A DNA stretch of 64,000 nt from DP-20 sp964539925. Lineage in GTDB: Bacteria > Desulfobacterota > Binatia > UBA9968. The DNA is taken from positions 1-64,000 of the forward strand of contig CAZILB010000002.1 of the NCBI GenBank assembly GCA_964539925.1. Direction: 5' to 3'. This document shows positions 8,927 to 17,694 of this stretch, one piece after another. A program made the position numbers and the translations under genes. Position 1 is the stretch's first letter. The number at the start of each line of letters is the position of its first letter. The notes under the pieces are model-generated. The model was not told the origin of the DNA. It saw nothing but the letters and a program-made list of their open reading frames with translations, and ran no database searches.

Positions 8927-10036
8927 TCACGGAGAGGCCTCAAGCCCGCTCGTATCCGGCCAGAGTTCGGACCGACCGGTGCGAATCGCTTCCCGACACT
9001 TATCCATGAGCCGGTGGTAAAAGTAAAGATTGTGCAGGCTGTTGAGCTGCGACGCCAGGATTTCACCGGCCAGATAGAGATGGCGTAAATAGGCTCGGGA
9101 AAAATTCCGGCAGCCGTAGCAAGCGCAATTTTCATCCAGCGGCCTGGTGTCGGCGGCGAATTCGGCGCGTTTGATGTTCACCTTGCCGCGCCAGGTAAAC
9201 AAGGTGCCGTTGCGCGCATTGCGGGTCGGGATGACGCAATCGAACATATCGAAGCCGGCGCGTGCCGCCTTGACGATGTCCTGCGGCCGCCCCACGCCCA
9301 TCAGGTAACGAAGCCGATCCGACGGCAGCAAACCGGCGGTGAAAAGCGCCATACGGTGCAGCGCTTCTTCGCCTTCGCCCACGCCCAATCCACCCACGGC
9401 GAACCCGTCAAACGGCATCGGGATCATTTCGACGGCGCACCAGCGGCGCAGATCTTCGAACAGACCGCCCTGGAGGATACCAAACATGAGTTGATCGGAT
9501 TTCCGGCGCGCCCTCAAGCAACGCTCCGCCCAGCGCACGGTTCGCTCCGTCGAGGCCCTCACATAATCGCGCGCCGCGTCGTGCGGCACACATTCGTCGA
9601 GCACCATCGCGACATCGCTGCCCAAAGCCTCCTGGATGGCCACCGCCAATTCCGGCGTGAGCTGATGGTAAGAGCCGTCCAAGTGGGATTGAAAGCGTGC
9701 CCCCTCCTCCGAAATCTTGCGCCTGGCTGCCAAACTGAAGATCTGATAACCGCCGCTGTCGGTCAAGATCGGCCCGTCCCAAGCCATGAACCGATGTAAA
9801 CCGCCGAGCTCGCGAATCAACTCATGACCCGGCCGCAGGAACAAATGATAGGTATTGGCGAGCAGAATCTGGCAGCCGAGATCTTTCAAATCCCGTGGCA
9901 GCATCGCCTTGACCGTCGCCTGTGTTCCCACAGGCATAAAACAGGGCGTTTCGATGGCGCCATGCGCGGTCGTCAGGCGACCGAGACGCGCATGGCTGCT
10001 AGAATCTTTCTTCACAACAGTGAAACAATCCCTCAT
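8927..10036 (-). CDS. tgt: queuine tRNA-ribosyltransferase (TGT)
   Basis: About 369 residues from ATG 10036; a start up to 75 nt further upstream is possible because no strong ribosome site marks either. TGT exchanges guanine 34 for the queuosine precursor preQ1 in tRNAs with GUN anticodons. The active-site segments are visible: TDSGGYQIFSL, then DECVPHDA, GILQGGLFEDLR and the nucleophile region FDMFDCVIPTRNARNGT. The zinc ligands appear in CACYGC and a later His in LHNLYFYH. It leads the yajC-secDF-recJ run. Confidence 0.95.
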   Translation of the reverse strand: MRDCFTVVKKDSSSHARLGRLTTAHGAIETPCFMPVGTQATVKAMLPRDLKDLGCQILLANTYHLFLRPGHELIRELGGLHRFMAWDGPILTDSGGYQIFSLAARRKISEEGARFQSHLDGSYHQLTPELAVAIQEALGSDVAMVLDECVPHDAARDYVRASTERTVRWAERCLRARRKSDQLMFGILQGGLFEDLRRWCAVEMIPMPFDGFAVGGLGVGEGEEALHRMALFTAGLLPSDRLRYLMGVGRPQDIVKAARAGFDMFDCVIPTRNARNGTLFTWRGKVNIKRAEFAADTRPLDENCACYGCRNFSRAYLRHLYLAGEILASQLNSLHNLYFYHRLMDKCREAIRTGRSELWPDTSGLEASP

Positions 10037-10107
10037 GGCTGGATTGAGAAGATGGGAACCGCGCGGGACACCTGGTCCCGGCCGACGGACGGTTGAATCA
10101 AAAACGC

Positions 10108-10656
10108 TCAATCGCCGATCGCGTACTCTCTATCCTTTAGAATGACTATGCCCGACACCGGCATGCGCTTGCGCATGGAATTGACCGTATGACAACCCCT
10201 GTCGGCGAGCTGGCCGACTTTTAAAACCTGCTCCAGCGGCGCGGTGCTCTTAATCGTAAACACGTAGCTCAGCCCCTGGGCCCCATCGGCAAAATTTCTA
10301 AGCGGAAATTTGCCGCTTAAGTCGTAGGTCATGCGCAGATCCATCTCGAGATCATCGATCGTCACTTGCGCCTTGGCGGCAAAACGCTTCAACTGGCTGA
10401 ACATGCAAAAGCCTATGGATGCAATAAAATATTGCAGCGGCGACGGCCCTTTTCCGGCCTGCTTTTTAAAGTTTTCGTCGTCACAGTAGACCCTGCAATC
10501 TGCGGGTTGTTCGAGCTTGACCAGCGCTTCGTTGAGGCGAACAACGGCGCGCTGCTGCAAGAGATAACCATCCCCGCCTTCGGATGGCCGCTCCCGCGCT
10601 TCTTCATAGACAACCCGAAGTTTTCCGAGATCTATGGTTCCCGGAACCGTGCACAT
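10108..10656 (-). CDS. OsmC-like family protein
   Basis: 182 residues with the OsmC/Ohr fold. Both redox cysteines are present, in GPSPLQYFIASIGFC (about residues 69-83) and in DRGCHTVNSM (about 154). Members reduce organic hydroperoxides or, in less studied subfamilies, act on other thiol substrates. The gene starts 3 nt after the stop of the CoxL-type gene on the same strand, so the two are almost certainly co-transcribed. tgt follows after 71 nt. The pairing with a molybdenum hydroxylase subunit is unusual, and its specific substrate is unknown. Confidence 0.85.
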   Translation of the reverse strand: MCTVPGTIDLGKLRVVYEEARERPSEGGDGYLLQQRAVVRLNEALVKLEQPADCRVYCDDENFKKQAGKGPSPLQYFIASIGFCMFSQLKRFAAKAQVTIDDLEMDLRMTYDLSGKFPLRNFADGAQGLSYVFTIKSTAPLEQVLKVGQLADRGCHTVNSMRKRMPVSGIVILKDREYAIGD

Positions 10657-10659
10657 GCG

Positions 10660-12885
10660 TCACTTGGCGCCGTGCAGCGCTTGGTAAATTTTTTCCGCTG
10701 TGATCGGCAGGCTCTTGATGCGCACGCCGCAGGCGTCTTCCACGGCATTGGCAATGGCCGCCGCCGTGGGTATATTGGCCGTCTCGCCGATCGGCATGCT
10801 GTTGTACGGCCCCGCGCCCTGCGGCTGCTCGGTGACCGACCCGCGAAACGACGGAATATCCTTGATGGTGGGCACCTTGTATTCCCCGAAATGCGTCGTC
10901 GCCACTTTGCCGTCGTTGACCACCACTTCTTCCATCAACGCATAGCCGATGCCGGTCATGCTGGCGCCTTCGATTTGCCCCTGATGCATCAACGGATTGA
11001 GCACCGTCCCGGTGTTATGTGTCGAGGTGAATCTCCTGAGGTCCACACGACCGGTTTCCGGGTCGACCTCCACTTCCGCAACCTGAACACACATCGATGC
11101 CGCATGAACCTTGGAACTATCGTTAAAACTTCCCTCCACCCGGATCGGCGCGCCGCTGGCTTTGACGATCTCGCCGTACGTGAGACGCCGCTCCATGCGC
11201 GGGTGAAGCGCCGCCCCTTTAGCAAGCGTGATCTGATCCACAGGCACGTCCATCTGTCTCGCCGCCTCCTGCTTGATCGCCTCCACCGCCTTGCGAGCGG
11301 CCTGGTAGCCCGCGTTGCCATAAACGCGCGTCGCGCGGCTGCCACCGACGCCGGTATCTTTCACGCCGCTCTGAGTGTCCAGTTGCTGAATCTTAATCTG
11401 GCTGAGCGGAATCTTGAGCTCTTCGGCGACGATTTCGCTCAAGACCGTGTAGGTGCCCGCTCCCTGATCCGCCATGGCGGAAGAAATGGTCGCCATCCCT
11501 TTGTCATCCAGCGAGATAGCCACCGTGCCGACACCGCCGGCTGCCGTCCACTGCACCAGAGCGATACCGCGACCGACGTTTTTCGGTTTTGGTTTCAAAT
11601 AACCGGAATCCTCCAGCGCCTTCTCGAGGGTCTCATGGGTTTTTATGTAGCTGTACTCTTCGCCCGTCGGATCGATATCGCCGTCGTGCATGAAGTTTCT
11701 TTTGCGCAATTCGATCGGATCCATGGTCAGTCTTTTTGCGATCAGATCCATCTGGCTTTCGTTGGCGAAAAACCCCTGGGGGTCGCCGGGCGAGCGCATA
11801 TGGCCGCAGGGGATCTTGTTCGTGTAGACCATATGTTCTTCGATCAACACATGCGGAATTCTGTAGGGCCCGGCGGAAAGGTGCGGCCCGTTGAGGAAAG
11901 CGTTGGGCTTAAACGCGCCGTAGGCGCCGCTGTCGAAAATAAAATTCATGTGATGGGCCACCAATGTGCCGTCTTTCTTGACGCCGGTTTTGACATGGAT
12001 AATCGAGGCGTGCCGAGGATTGCCCGCGACAAACTCCTCCTCGTAGTCCATCACCAATTTAACCGGCCGACCGGCCTTCTTGGACAGGAGATACACCACG
12101 GCGAGATCCATGAAGTCGCCTTTGCCGCCGAAATCGCCGCCGATATAAACGGGGTTAAAGTTAAGCTTCTCTTGCGGCAGCTTGAGGGCGTTGGCGACCT
12201 GCTCGCGCACGCCGTAGGGGACCTTGCTGCAGGACCAGACTTCCGCCGAGCCGTCCGCCGCAGTGCTGACGACGCAGGAATGAGGCTCGATATAGCTTTG
12301 GTGCACCACGGGAGTTGTGAAAGTGTTTTCGACGATGATGTCCGCCTGGCGGAATCCGGCTTCGAGATCCCCTTTGCCCCAGGTGATATAGACGAAGTCG
12401 TTGGTCGGCTCCTTGAGCGGCTTGGGCAGGCCTTTGTAATTGACCACGTCGGGATGGAGCAGCTTGGCTCCCGGCTTGAGCGCCTCCACCGGATCGAACA
12501 AAGGTGCTGTTTCTTCGTACTCAACTTCGATCAAATTGACCGCCTCCTCGGCGATTTCCTCGCTTTCCGCCGCCACGGCGGCGACTTTTTCGCTGATGAA
12601 ACGGACTTCGCCGTCGGCGAGGATCGGCATGTCGTAAAGGCGCCGGCCGATCTTCAATCCCGTACAGTCCCGTCCCGTCACCACCGCGTGGACACCGGGC
12701 AGAGCCTCCGCTTTGCTCGTGTCGATGGATTTGATCCGTCCCGACGCGATGGGGCTGCGCAAAAGTTTGCCCCATAACAGGCCTGGCAAAATTACATCCA
12801 CCGCGTATTTCGCCTCGCCGCTAACCTTCAGCTCGCCTTCTACCCTCGGGGTCGGATTGCCTACAACTTGCTTCGACGATGCCAT
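10660..12885 (-). CDS. molybdopterin-binding large subunit of a xanthine dehydrogenase/aldehyde oxidase family enzyme
   Basis: 741 residues from ATG 12885 (GGAGGT site). The protein matches the CoxL/XdhB large-subunit architecture. It has an N-terminal a/b hammerhead (PRVEGELKVSGEAKYAVDV), a Moco-binding segment with GGDFGGKGDF and MRSPGDPQGFFANES, and GVGGSRATRVYG. The catalytic Glu is in MPIGETANIP at about residue 701. These enzymes hydroxylate purines, aldehydes or N-heterocycles using water as oxygen donor. The usual FAD (CoxM) and 2Fe-2S (CoxS) subunits are not in this window. The VYRCSFR loop of true CO dehydrogenase is absent, so it is not a CODH. Substrate unknown. Confidence 0.9.
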   Translation of the reverse strand: MASSKQVVGNPTPRVEGELKVSGEAKYAVDVILPGLLWGKLLRSPIASGRIKSIDTSKAEALPGVHAVVTGRDCTGLKIGRRLYDMPILADGEVRFISEKVAAVAAESEEIAEEAVNLIEVEYEETAPLFDPVEALKPGAKLLHPDVVNYKGLPKPLKEPTNDFVYITWGKGDLEAGFRQADIIVENTFTTPVVHQSYIEPHSCVVSTAADGSAEVWSCSKVPYGVREQVANALKLPQEKLNFNPVYIGGDFGGKGDFMDLAVVYLLSKKAGRPVKLVMDYEEEFVAGNPRHASIIHVKTGVKKDGTLVAHHMNFIFDSGAYGAFKPNAFLNGPHLSAGPYRIPHVLIEEHMVYTNKIPCGHMRSPGDPQGFFANESQMDLIAKRLTMDPIELRKRNFMHDGDIDPTGEEYSYIKTHETLEKALEDSGYLKPKPKNVGRGIALVQWTAAGGVGTVAISLDDKGMATISSAMADQGAGTYTVLSEIVAEELKIPLSQIKIQQLDTQSGVKDTGVGGSRATRVYGNAGYQAARKAVEAIKQEAARQMDVPVDQITLAKGAALHPRMERRLTYGEIVKASGAPIRVEGSFNDSSKVHAASMCVQVAEVEVDPETGRVDLRRFTSTHNTGTVLNPLMHQGQIEGASMTGIGYALMEEVVVNDGKVATTHFGEYKVPTIKDIPSFRGSVTEQPQGAGPYNSMPIGETANIPTAAAIANAVEDACGVRIKSLPITAEKIYQALHGAK

Positions 12886-12981
12886 CGGAAGACCTCCTGC
12901 CGCCCGCGTTATTAATGCTTTCTTCGGTTGGCTTGCATCGCTCCCAAGCCAAGGAGGCGTTTCGAAGCGACGCAAAAGAGC

Positions 12982-13057
12982 TGGCTCCCCGGGAGGGACT
13001 CGAACCCCCGACCAATTGGTTAACAGCCAACTGCTCTACCGACTGAGCTACCGGGGA
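12982..13057 (-). tRNA. tRNA-Asn (GTT)
   Basis: A full cloverleaf on the minus strand. Acceptor TCCCCGG pairs with CCGGGGA. The D arm carries AGCTCAGTCGGTAGAGC. The anticodon loop CTGTTAA gives GUU (Asn), and the T arm contains GGTTCGAGTCC. Discriminator G and CCA are encoded. It lies 96 nt upstream of the CoxL-type gene start and is a standard single-copy tRNA by appearance. Confidence 0.96.
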
Positions 13058-13109
13058 AATAATCCTGAACAGCCACCTCTTTTAACATACGAAATTTGCG
13101 AATTCTAGT

Positions 13110-13601
13110 TTAGCAGACTCCCATTTTCCTCAATTCTTCAAACATTCTGAGATGATGGGTCGCCGGCCAGTAGACCCGGCGGCAACCCGGACACCAAGAA
13201 AAATTCTCTTGGGTGGCGAATACGTAGGGCGGCACCTGCGATTCCACGGCTTTCTTTGCCTTGGGCTGCAGCACCTCGTTGCAGACGACGCAGCGGGTTA
13301 AAACAGCGGCGCCAACCTTCAGCCGGCAGGCTTCGATCACCTGGCGCACTTGATCGCGATAATGATCGCTTTCGATCAAAATATACGGCGGCGGACGCTT
13401 CTGCTTTAGACGCTGATCGCGGGTGAGGATAAGTCGTTCGTCGGCGCGCGCCGCCTGAATCAAACCATAGCCGGTCAAATGTTCACCGTAGATGACATCC
13501 TGTCCCATCACTCGCAACCACTTCGCTAGCCGGCCGAGCATCCGGTCGGCAGCAAATTTTGCTTCTGTCACGGCCGTTTCCGGTGATTTCCTTTTCTCCA
13601 A
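13110..13601 (-). CDS. Mut7-C RNase domain protein
   Basis: 163 residues. The family signature KFAADRMLGRLAKWLR with a later GYGLIQAARADERLILTRD marks the PIN-fold Mut7-C domain (PF01927), which is predicted to cleave RNA. The C-terminal half carries a zinc ribbon: CVVC near residue 106 and CPGC near residue 138. The start is an in-frame TTG at 13601 preceded by AGGATCAA; a GTG at 13571 would also keep the domain. It is divergent from the transglutaminase-like gene with only 29 nt between the starts, so a promoter must overlap one gene. Confidence 0.85.
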   Translation of the reverse strand: MEKRKSPETAVTEAKFAADRMLGRLAKWLRVMGQDVIYGEHLTGYGLIQAARADERLILTRDQRLKQKRPPPYILIESDHYRDQVRQVIEACRLKVGAAVLTRCVVCNEVLQPKAKKAVESQVPPYVFATQENFSWCPGCRRVYWPATHHLRMFEELRKMGVC

Positions 13602-13630
13602 TTGATCCTGGTGCCCTAACTCTTTACCAT

Positions 13631-15097
13631 ATGCTCTACCGCATGTCCGCCAAGCAATCCATTACCCTTCTCATCGTGCTTTTCTGGTGCGCGATGAATG
13701 TTCTTTTGATCAAGCGCCAGATTGACGCGCCGCCCCCCCTGGTCACGCTCAGCGGTACGGAGAAAATTACCGAGAGCCTTGAGGAATGGTGGGGCGTCTT
13801 TTTCCGCGGCGAGAAGATCGGGTATGCGTCGCAGACGATCACCCCGAGACCGGAGGGCGGCTACACACTGACCCATCGATCGCTGCTCCATCTAAATCTG
13901 CTCGGTATGGTGCAGCCGGCGATGATGCGCTTGGAAATGGAAGCCAACGAAGACTGGATTCTTGAAAAATTCGATTTTGAATTGCATTCAAACGAAATCC
14001 GCTTCGGCGCTCGCGGCGCGCGGCACGACAACCAACTCGCGATGGAAGTCGAATCCGCCGGTCACAAATCCGCTCACGCGATAACGCTGACCCAAGCGCC
14101 CTATCTGCTTTCGGCGCTTAAACCTTACGTCGTCACCCAGCAGTTGGAAACCGGGACGAAGCTCCATTTCCCAACCTTCGACCCCTCTACGCTGTCGCAG
14201 CATGTAACCACGGTCGTCATCGAAGGCCGGGAACAAATCCGTATCGGCGGGCGCATGGAACCCGCAATCAGGCTGCGGCAAAGTTTCCGCGGCATTTCCG
14301 TGGTTTCCTGGGTGGATGGCCGCGGGCGCACGCTGAAGGAAGAGTCGGCCGCGGGTTTGTCGATGTTGCGCCAGAGCGCCGAGGAAGCGAAAGATCTTCC
14401 CTCCCGCGGCATGTCGCTCGATATGATCGCCCAAACCGCCATTCCTGTGACAGCGCCGATCGCCGACGCGGGAAGCAAACAGGAGATCCAGCTCAGACTC
14501 AGCGGCATAAACCTCGACAGCTTCCCGCTCGACGGCGGACGCCAACGGCTCAATGGCGATCGTTTGGAAATTCGCCGCGAAGAACTGAAGAAAATCGGTG
14601 CGCAGAGCATCCCGGTCACGGACGCCCGCCTGGCGACCTATTTGCAGCCGACACCGTTTCTGCAATCCGACCACCCGAGGATTCGCACGCTCAGCGCGCA
14701 AATTTTACAAGGCGAAACCAACGCGCTAAGGGCCGCGTCAAAGATCAAAAACTGGGTCTATAGAGAAATCGCCAAGGAACCCACGGTGAGCATCCCCAAT
14801 GCCTTGGAAGTGCTCGCGACTAGAAAGGGGGACTGCAATGAACACACGGTGTTGTTCAACGCCCTGGCCCGCGCCGCGGGCATCCCCGCGAAGACGGTCG
14901 TCGGCGTGGTTTATATGCGCGAGGCGTTTTACTACCACGCGTGGTCGGAAATCTGGATCGGAAAATGGGTCTCGCTCGACCCGGTCTTGAATCAATTCCC
15001 CGCGGATGTGACCCATGTCAAATTTCTCGAAGGCGAAATCGACCGGCAGATCGATATCTTACAACTGATCGGCAATCTCAAAGTAGAAGTCCTGTAG
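13631..15097 (+). CDS. transglutaminase-like domain protein, membrane-anchored
   Basis: 488 residues from ATG 13631; ATG 13643 is an equal alternative. An N-terminal hydrophobic helix (ITLLIVLFWCAMNVLLI) should anchor it in the inner membrane, with the rest in the periplasm. The C-terminal 110 residues form a transglutaminase-like cysteine protease fold. Cys is in RKGDCNEHT, His in FYYHAWSEIW and Asp in VSLDPVLNQ, so the triad is complete. Members hydrolyse or cross-link amide bonds. The target here is unknown. It sits upstream of an ABC exporter pair but is separated from it by 148 nt that contain degenerate repeats. Confidence 0.8.
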   Translation: MLYRMSAKQSITLLIVLFWCAMNVLLIKRQIDAPPPLVTLSGTEKITESLEEWWGVFFRGEKIGYASQTITPRPEGGYTLTHRSLLHLNLLGMVQPAMMRLEMEANEDWILEKFDFELHSNEIRFGARGARHDNQLAMEVESAGHKSAHAITLTQAPYLLSALKPYVVTQQLETGTKLHFPTFDPSTLSQHVTTVVIEGREQIRIGGRMEPAIRLRQSFRGISVVSWVDGRGRTLKEESAAGLSMLRQSAEEAKDLPSRGMSLDMIAQTAIPVTAPIADAGSKQEIQLRLSGINLDSFPLDGGRQRLNGDRLEIRREELKKIGAQSIPVTDARLATYLQPTPFLQSDHPRIRTLSAQILQGETNALRAASKIKNWVYREIAKEPTVSIPNALEVLATRKGDCNEHTVLFNALARAAGIPAKTVVGVVYMREAFYYHAWSEIWIGKWVSLDPVLNQFPADVTHVKFLEGEIDRQIDILQLIGNLKVEVL

Positions 15098-15164
15098 AGC
15101 AAGGGAGCCAATTTGGATTTTCGATTTTGGAATTTGAATTCGCGGACACGGGGTCCTATCGTTG

Positions 15165-15236
15165 ATCCAAAACCTGGGGTGAGCGAAGTCGAACCATCGG
15201 CAATCCAAAACCTGTACTGAGTGAAACCGAAGTATC
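15165..15236. repeat. pair of degenerate 34-bp direct repeats
   Basis: Copies at 15165-15198 and 15203-15236 begin with ATCCAAAACCTG and share TGAG-GAA-CGAA-ATC spacing. They agree at 26 of 34 positions. They lie between the transglutaminase-like gene and the ABC ATPase gene. The core TGAGCGAAGTCGAA resembles scattered palindromic-type intergenic repeats of environmental bacterial genomes. Related but weaker words occur near 4190-4240 and 44994-45015. Confidence 0.55.
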
Positions 15237-15245
15237 CAAAATGGA

Positions 15246-15986
15246 ATGATTAAGCTCATCAACCTGACCAAACACTACGGCGAACTAGCCGCCGTCGATG
15301 GACTGACCCTCGAAGTGCCGGCGGGACAGATCTTCGGTTTTCTCGGCCCCAACGGCGCCGGCAAAACCACCACCATCCGCGTCATGATGGGCATTCTCAA
15401 GGCCACCTCGGGGCATGTTTTGCTCGACGGCCATGACATCGTCGCCGAAGCCCGGAAGGCCAAGGCCGTGGCCGGTTTCATTCCCGACCGGCCGTTTATC
15501 TATGAGAAATTAAGCGGCTACGAATTTCTGGAATTTGTCGGCAAACTCCACAGCGTAAGGCCTGCCCGGCTCACGGCACGCATCGCCGAACTGCTCGATC
15601 GTCTGGAATTAAGCCATTGGCAGAACGAGCTGGTCGAGAGCTATTCTCACGGCATGAAGCAGCGATTAGTGGTCTGTGCCGCACTGGTACATGAACCGCG
15701 CATCCTGATCGTGGATGAGCCGATGGTTGGTATGGACCCCAAAGGAACACGCACCCTCAAAGATTTATTCACCGGTCTCGCCCGGAACGGCACCACGGTC
15801 TTTCTCTCGACCCACAGCATCAGCGTTGCCGAGGAAATCTGCCACCGCATCGGAATCATCCAGAAGGGCCGTTTGATCGCCTGCGGCGCCATGGCCGAAC
15901 TTTACCGACAGGCGGTCGGCAACCATGGCAACCTGGAAAGCGTGTTCCTGGAGCTGACCCGCGAGCAGGAGCGGGAACACTTGTGA
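15246..15986 (+). CDS. ABC transporter ATP-binding protein (ABC-2 type exporter)
   Basis: 246 residues with all nucleotide-binding motifs. Walker A is GPNGAGKTTT, the signature is the variant SHGMKQRL, and Walker B is ILIVDEPMVGMDP. The switch His is in LSTHSISV. It belongs to the CcmA/DrrA-like exporters. Its stop overlaps the start of the permease gene by 4 nt, so the two are translated together and form one transporter. The substrate is not evident. Confidence 0.9.
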   Translation: MIKLINLTKHYGELAAVDGLTLEVPAGQIFGFLGPNGAGKTTTIRVMMGILKATSGHVLLDGHDIVAEARKAKAVAGFIPDRPFIYEKLSGYEFLEFVGKLHSVRPARLTARIAELLDRLELSHWQNELVESYSHGMKQRLVVCAALVHEPRILIVDEPMVGMDPKGTRTLKDLFTGLARNGTTVFLSTHSISVAEEICHRIGIIQKGRLIACGAMAELYRQAVGNHGNLESVFLELTREQEREHL

Positions 15987-17674
15987 ACACCGCTTCGCTC
16001 CTGCTTTCGCCGCTCTGGCTGACTTGGAAGAATAGTTTCTTCCGCGGCGGCGCCTCATGGACACGCCGACTGTTTCTTGCGGCTCTCGGCGCTGCCTTTT
16101 GGCTCGGCACCTATCTCGTAATCCGCCGCGTTTTGCGCTACTTCGAAACCGTTTATGACCTCGGCCCCGGTTTGGCCTTTCAGCTGTTGCTGATCATCCT
16201 GCTGACGTTTTTGTCCTTGCTGCTTTTCAGCAACCTGGTAGCCTCCTTATCCACCTTTTTTATGGCGCGCGATCTGGACCTGATTTATTCAGCACCGGTT
16301 TCGTCCGACTCCTTCTTTTACGCGCGTCTGATCCACACCACTGTTAACTCGTCCTGGATGGTGCTTTTTTTCACGGTGCCGATTTTCGCCGCTTACGAAT
16401 CGGTGTTTGGCGGCGGCTGGAAACTCTATTTCTGGATCGTCCTTATCTTGCCCTTGTTTCTCGCCATACCCGCCGCCCTCGGCGTCTTGGCCACCCACCT
16501 TCTGGTCTATTTACTGCCGGCCAAACGGATCCGCGACCTGCTTTTTTTCATCGGTCTTTTTGGCTTTCTGATCATTTATTTTCTCTTTCGTTTTTCCCAG
16601 CCCGAACGCCTAGTGCAGCCGGAATCCTTCGGCAGCTTCATGCAATTTCTCGCCGCCATGGAAACACCGTCATCGCCCTTCTTGCCCAGCAGTTGGTCGG
16701 CGGAAATCTTGGGCGCCACACTGTTCAAGCGCGATACCAACGCAATTTTTTTCCTTGCCTTGCTCGGCAGCTACGCCCTGTTTCTACCGCTGGTGGCCTC
16801 GTGGGTCTCCGGAGCCGTCTATCTCGACGGCTGGTCCAAGGCCCAGGAGTCGCGCCAGGGCCGGCGCAAACTTGCCTGGCTCGACCGAACTCTGGATTGC
16901 CTGACGCGGCCATTTCCCGAATTTACCCGCGCCATCATGCTCAAGGACATTCGAACCTTTCTCCGCGACACCACCCAATGGTCGCAGCTCTTTCTCTTGT
17001 TGGCCCTGATCGTCGTCTATCTTTACAATTTCAAGGTCTTGCCCATCGACCGTTCGCCGATGCCGGCGGGCACCCTCCGCATAATCGTCTCCTTCGCCAA
17101 CCTCGCCCTGGCGGGTTTCGTTCTAAGCGCCATCGCGATCCGTTTCGCCTTTCCCGCCGTAAGTTTGGAAGGCAGGGCGTTTTGGATTCTGCAAACGTCG
17201 CCGGTTTCGCTGTGCTCGTTATTATGGAGCAAGTTCTGGCTGAATTTCGTACCGCTGCTCGTGCTCGGCGAGCTGCTGGTGTTTTTGAGCAACCTGCTTT
17301 TACGCGTGCCGTCCTGGATGATGGGTCTTTCGTTATTCACGGTGTTTTTGATGACCGCCGGCATCACGGCCATCGGCGTCGGCATCGGCGCCATGTACCC
17401 GAAGTTCCACTTCGACAACGCCGCGGAGATTCCCACTAGCTTTGGCGGCGCCGTCTGCATGATGGTCAGCGTTGCCTTCATCGGCGCCACCGTGATGATC
17501 GAAGCTTGGCCGATCTATCAGCTCACGCTCTCCGCGCTGCGTCCCGGTCGGATGATTACGCCGACGTTCTGGGTGATTGCGCCGTCGGTGGCGATCGCTA
17601 GCTTGCTGACTTTCGCCGCGGTTGTAATATCCTTGCAGCTAGGGATAAGACGATTGGAGCGGTTGCGAGATTAA
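15983..17674 (+). CDS. ABC transporter permease, ABC-2-like
   Basis: A 563-residue integral membrane protein with about 12 hydrophobic segments and no recognisable catalytic domain. It starts GTG at 15983, overlapping the ATPase stop. The long permease with cytoplasmic segments around residues 270-310 (KAQESRQGRRKLAWLDRTL) fits the putative-ABC-exporter group rather than a classic 6-helix ABC-2 permease. Role: the membrane channel for the preceding ATPase. The esterase gene follows after 20 nt on the same strand and may be in the same transcript. Confidence 0.8.
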   Translation: MNTASLLLSPLWLTWKNSFFRGGASWTRRLFLAALGAAFWLGTYLVIRRVLRYFETVYDLGPGLAFQLLLIILLTFLSLLLFSNLVASLSTFFMARDLDLIYSAPVSSDSFFYARLIHTTVNSSWMVLFFTVPIFAAYESVFGGGWKLYFWIVLILPLFLAIPAALGVLATHLLVYLLPAKRIRDLLFFIGLFGFLIIYFLFRFSQPERLVQPESFGSFMQFLAAMETPSSPFLPSSWSAEILGATLFKRDTNAIFFLALLGSYALFLPLVASWVSGAVYLDGWSKAQESRQGRRKLAWLDRTLDCLTRPFPEFTRAIMLKDIRTFLRDTTQWSQLFLLLALIVVYLYNFKVLPIDRSPMPAGTLRIIVSFANLALAGFVLSAIAIRFAFPAVSLEGRAFWILQTSPVSLCSLLWSKFWLNFVPLLVLGELLVFLSNLLLRVPSWMMGLSLFTVFLMTAGITAIGVGIGAMYPKFHFDNAAEIPTSFGGAVCMMVSVAFIGATVMIEAWPIYQLTLSALRPGRMITPTFWVIAPSVAIASLLTFAAVVISLQLGIRRLERLRD

Positions 17675-17694
17675 TCCATCCTGGGGAGGTCGCT

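Noticed and set aside
10366..12777. An 803-codon open frame on the plus strand
   Set aside because: It lies opposite the CoxL-type and OsmC-like genes, whose motifs and ribosome sites are clear. Its translation is Arg/His-rich without family resemblance, as expected from GC-rich antisense.
10660..12885. Carbon monoxide dehydrogenase large subunit
   Set aside because: The CODH active-site loop with Cys (VYRCSFR) is absent; the corresponding region reads MRSPGDPQGFF.
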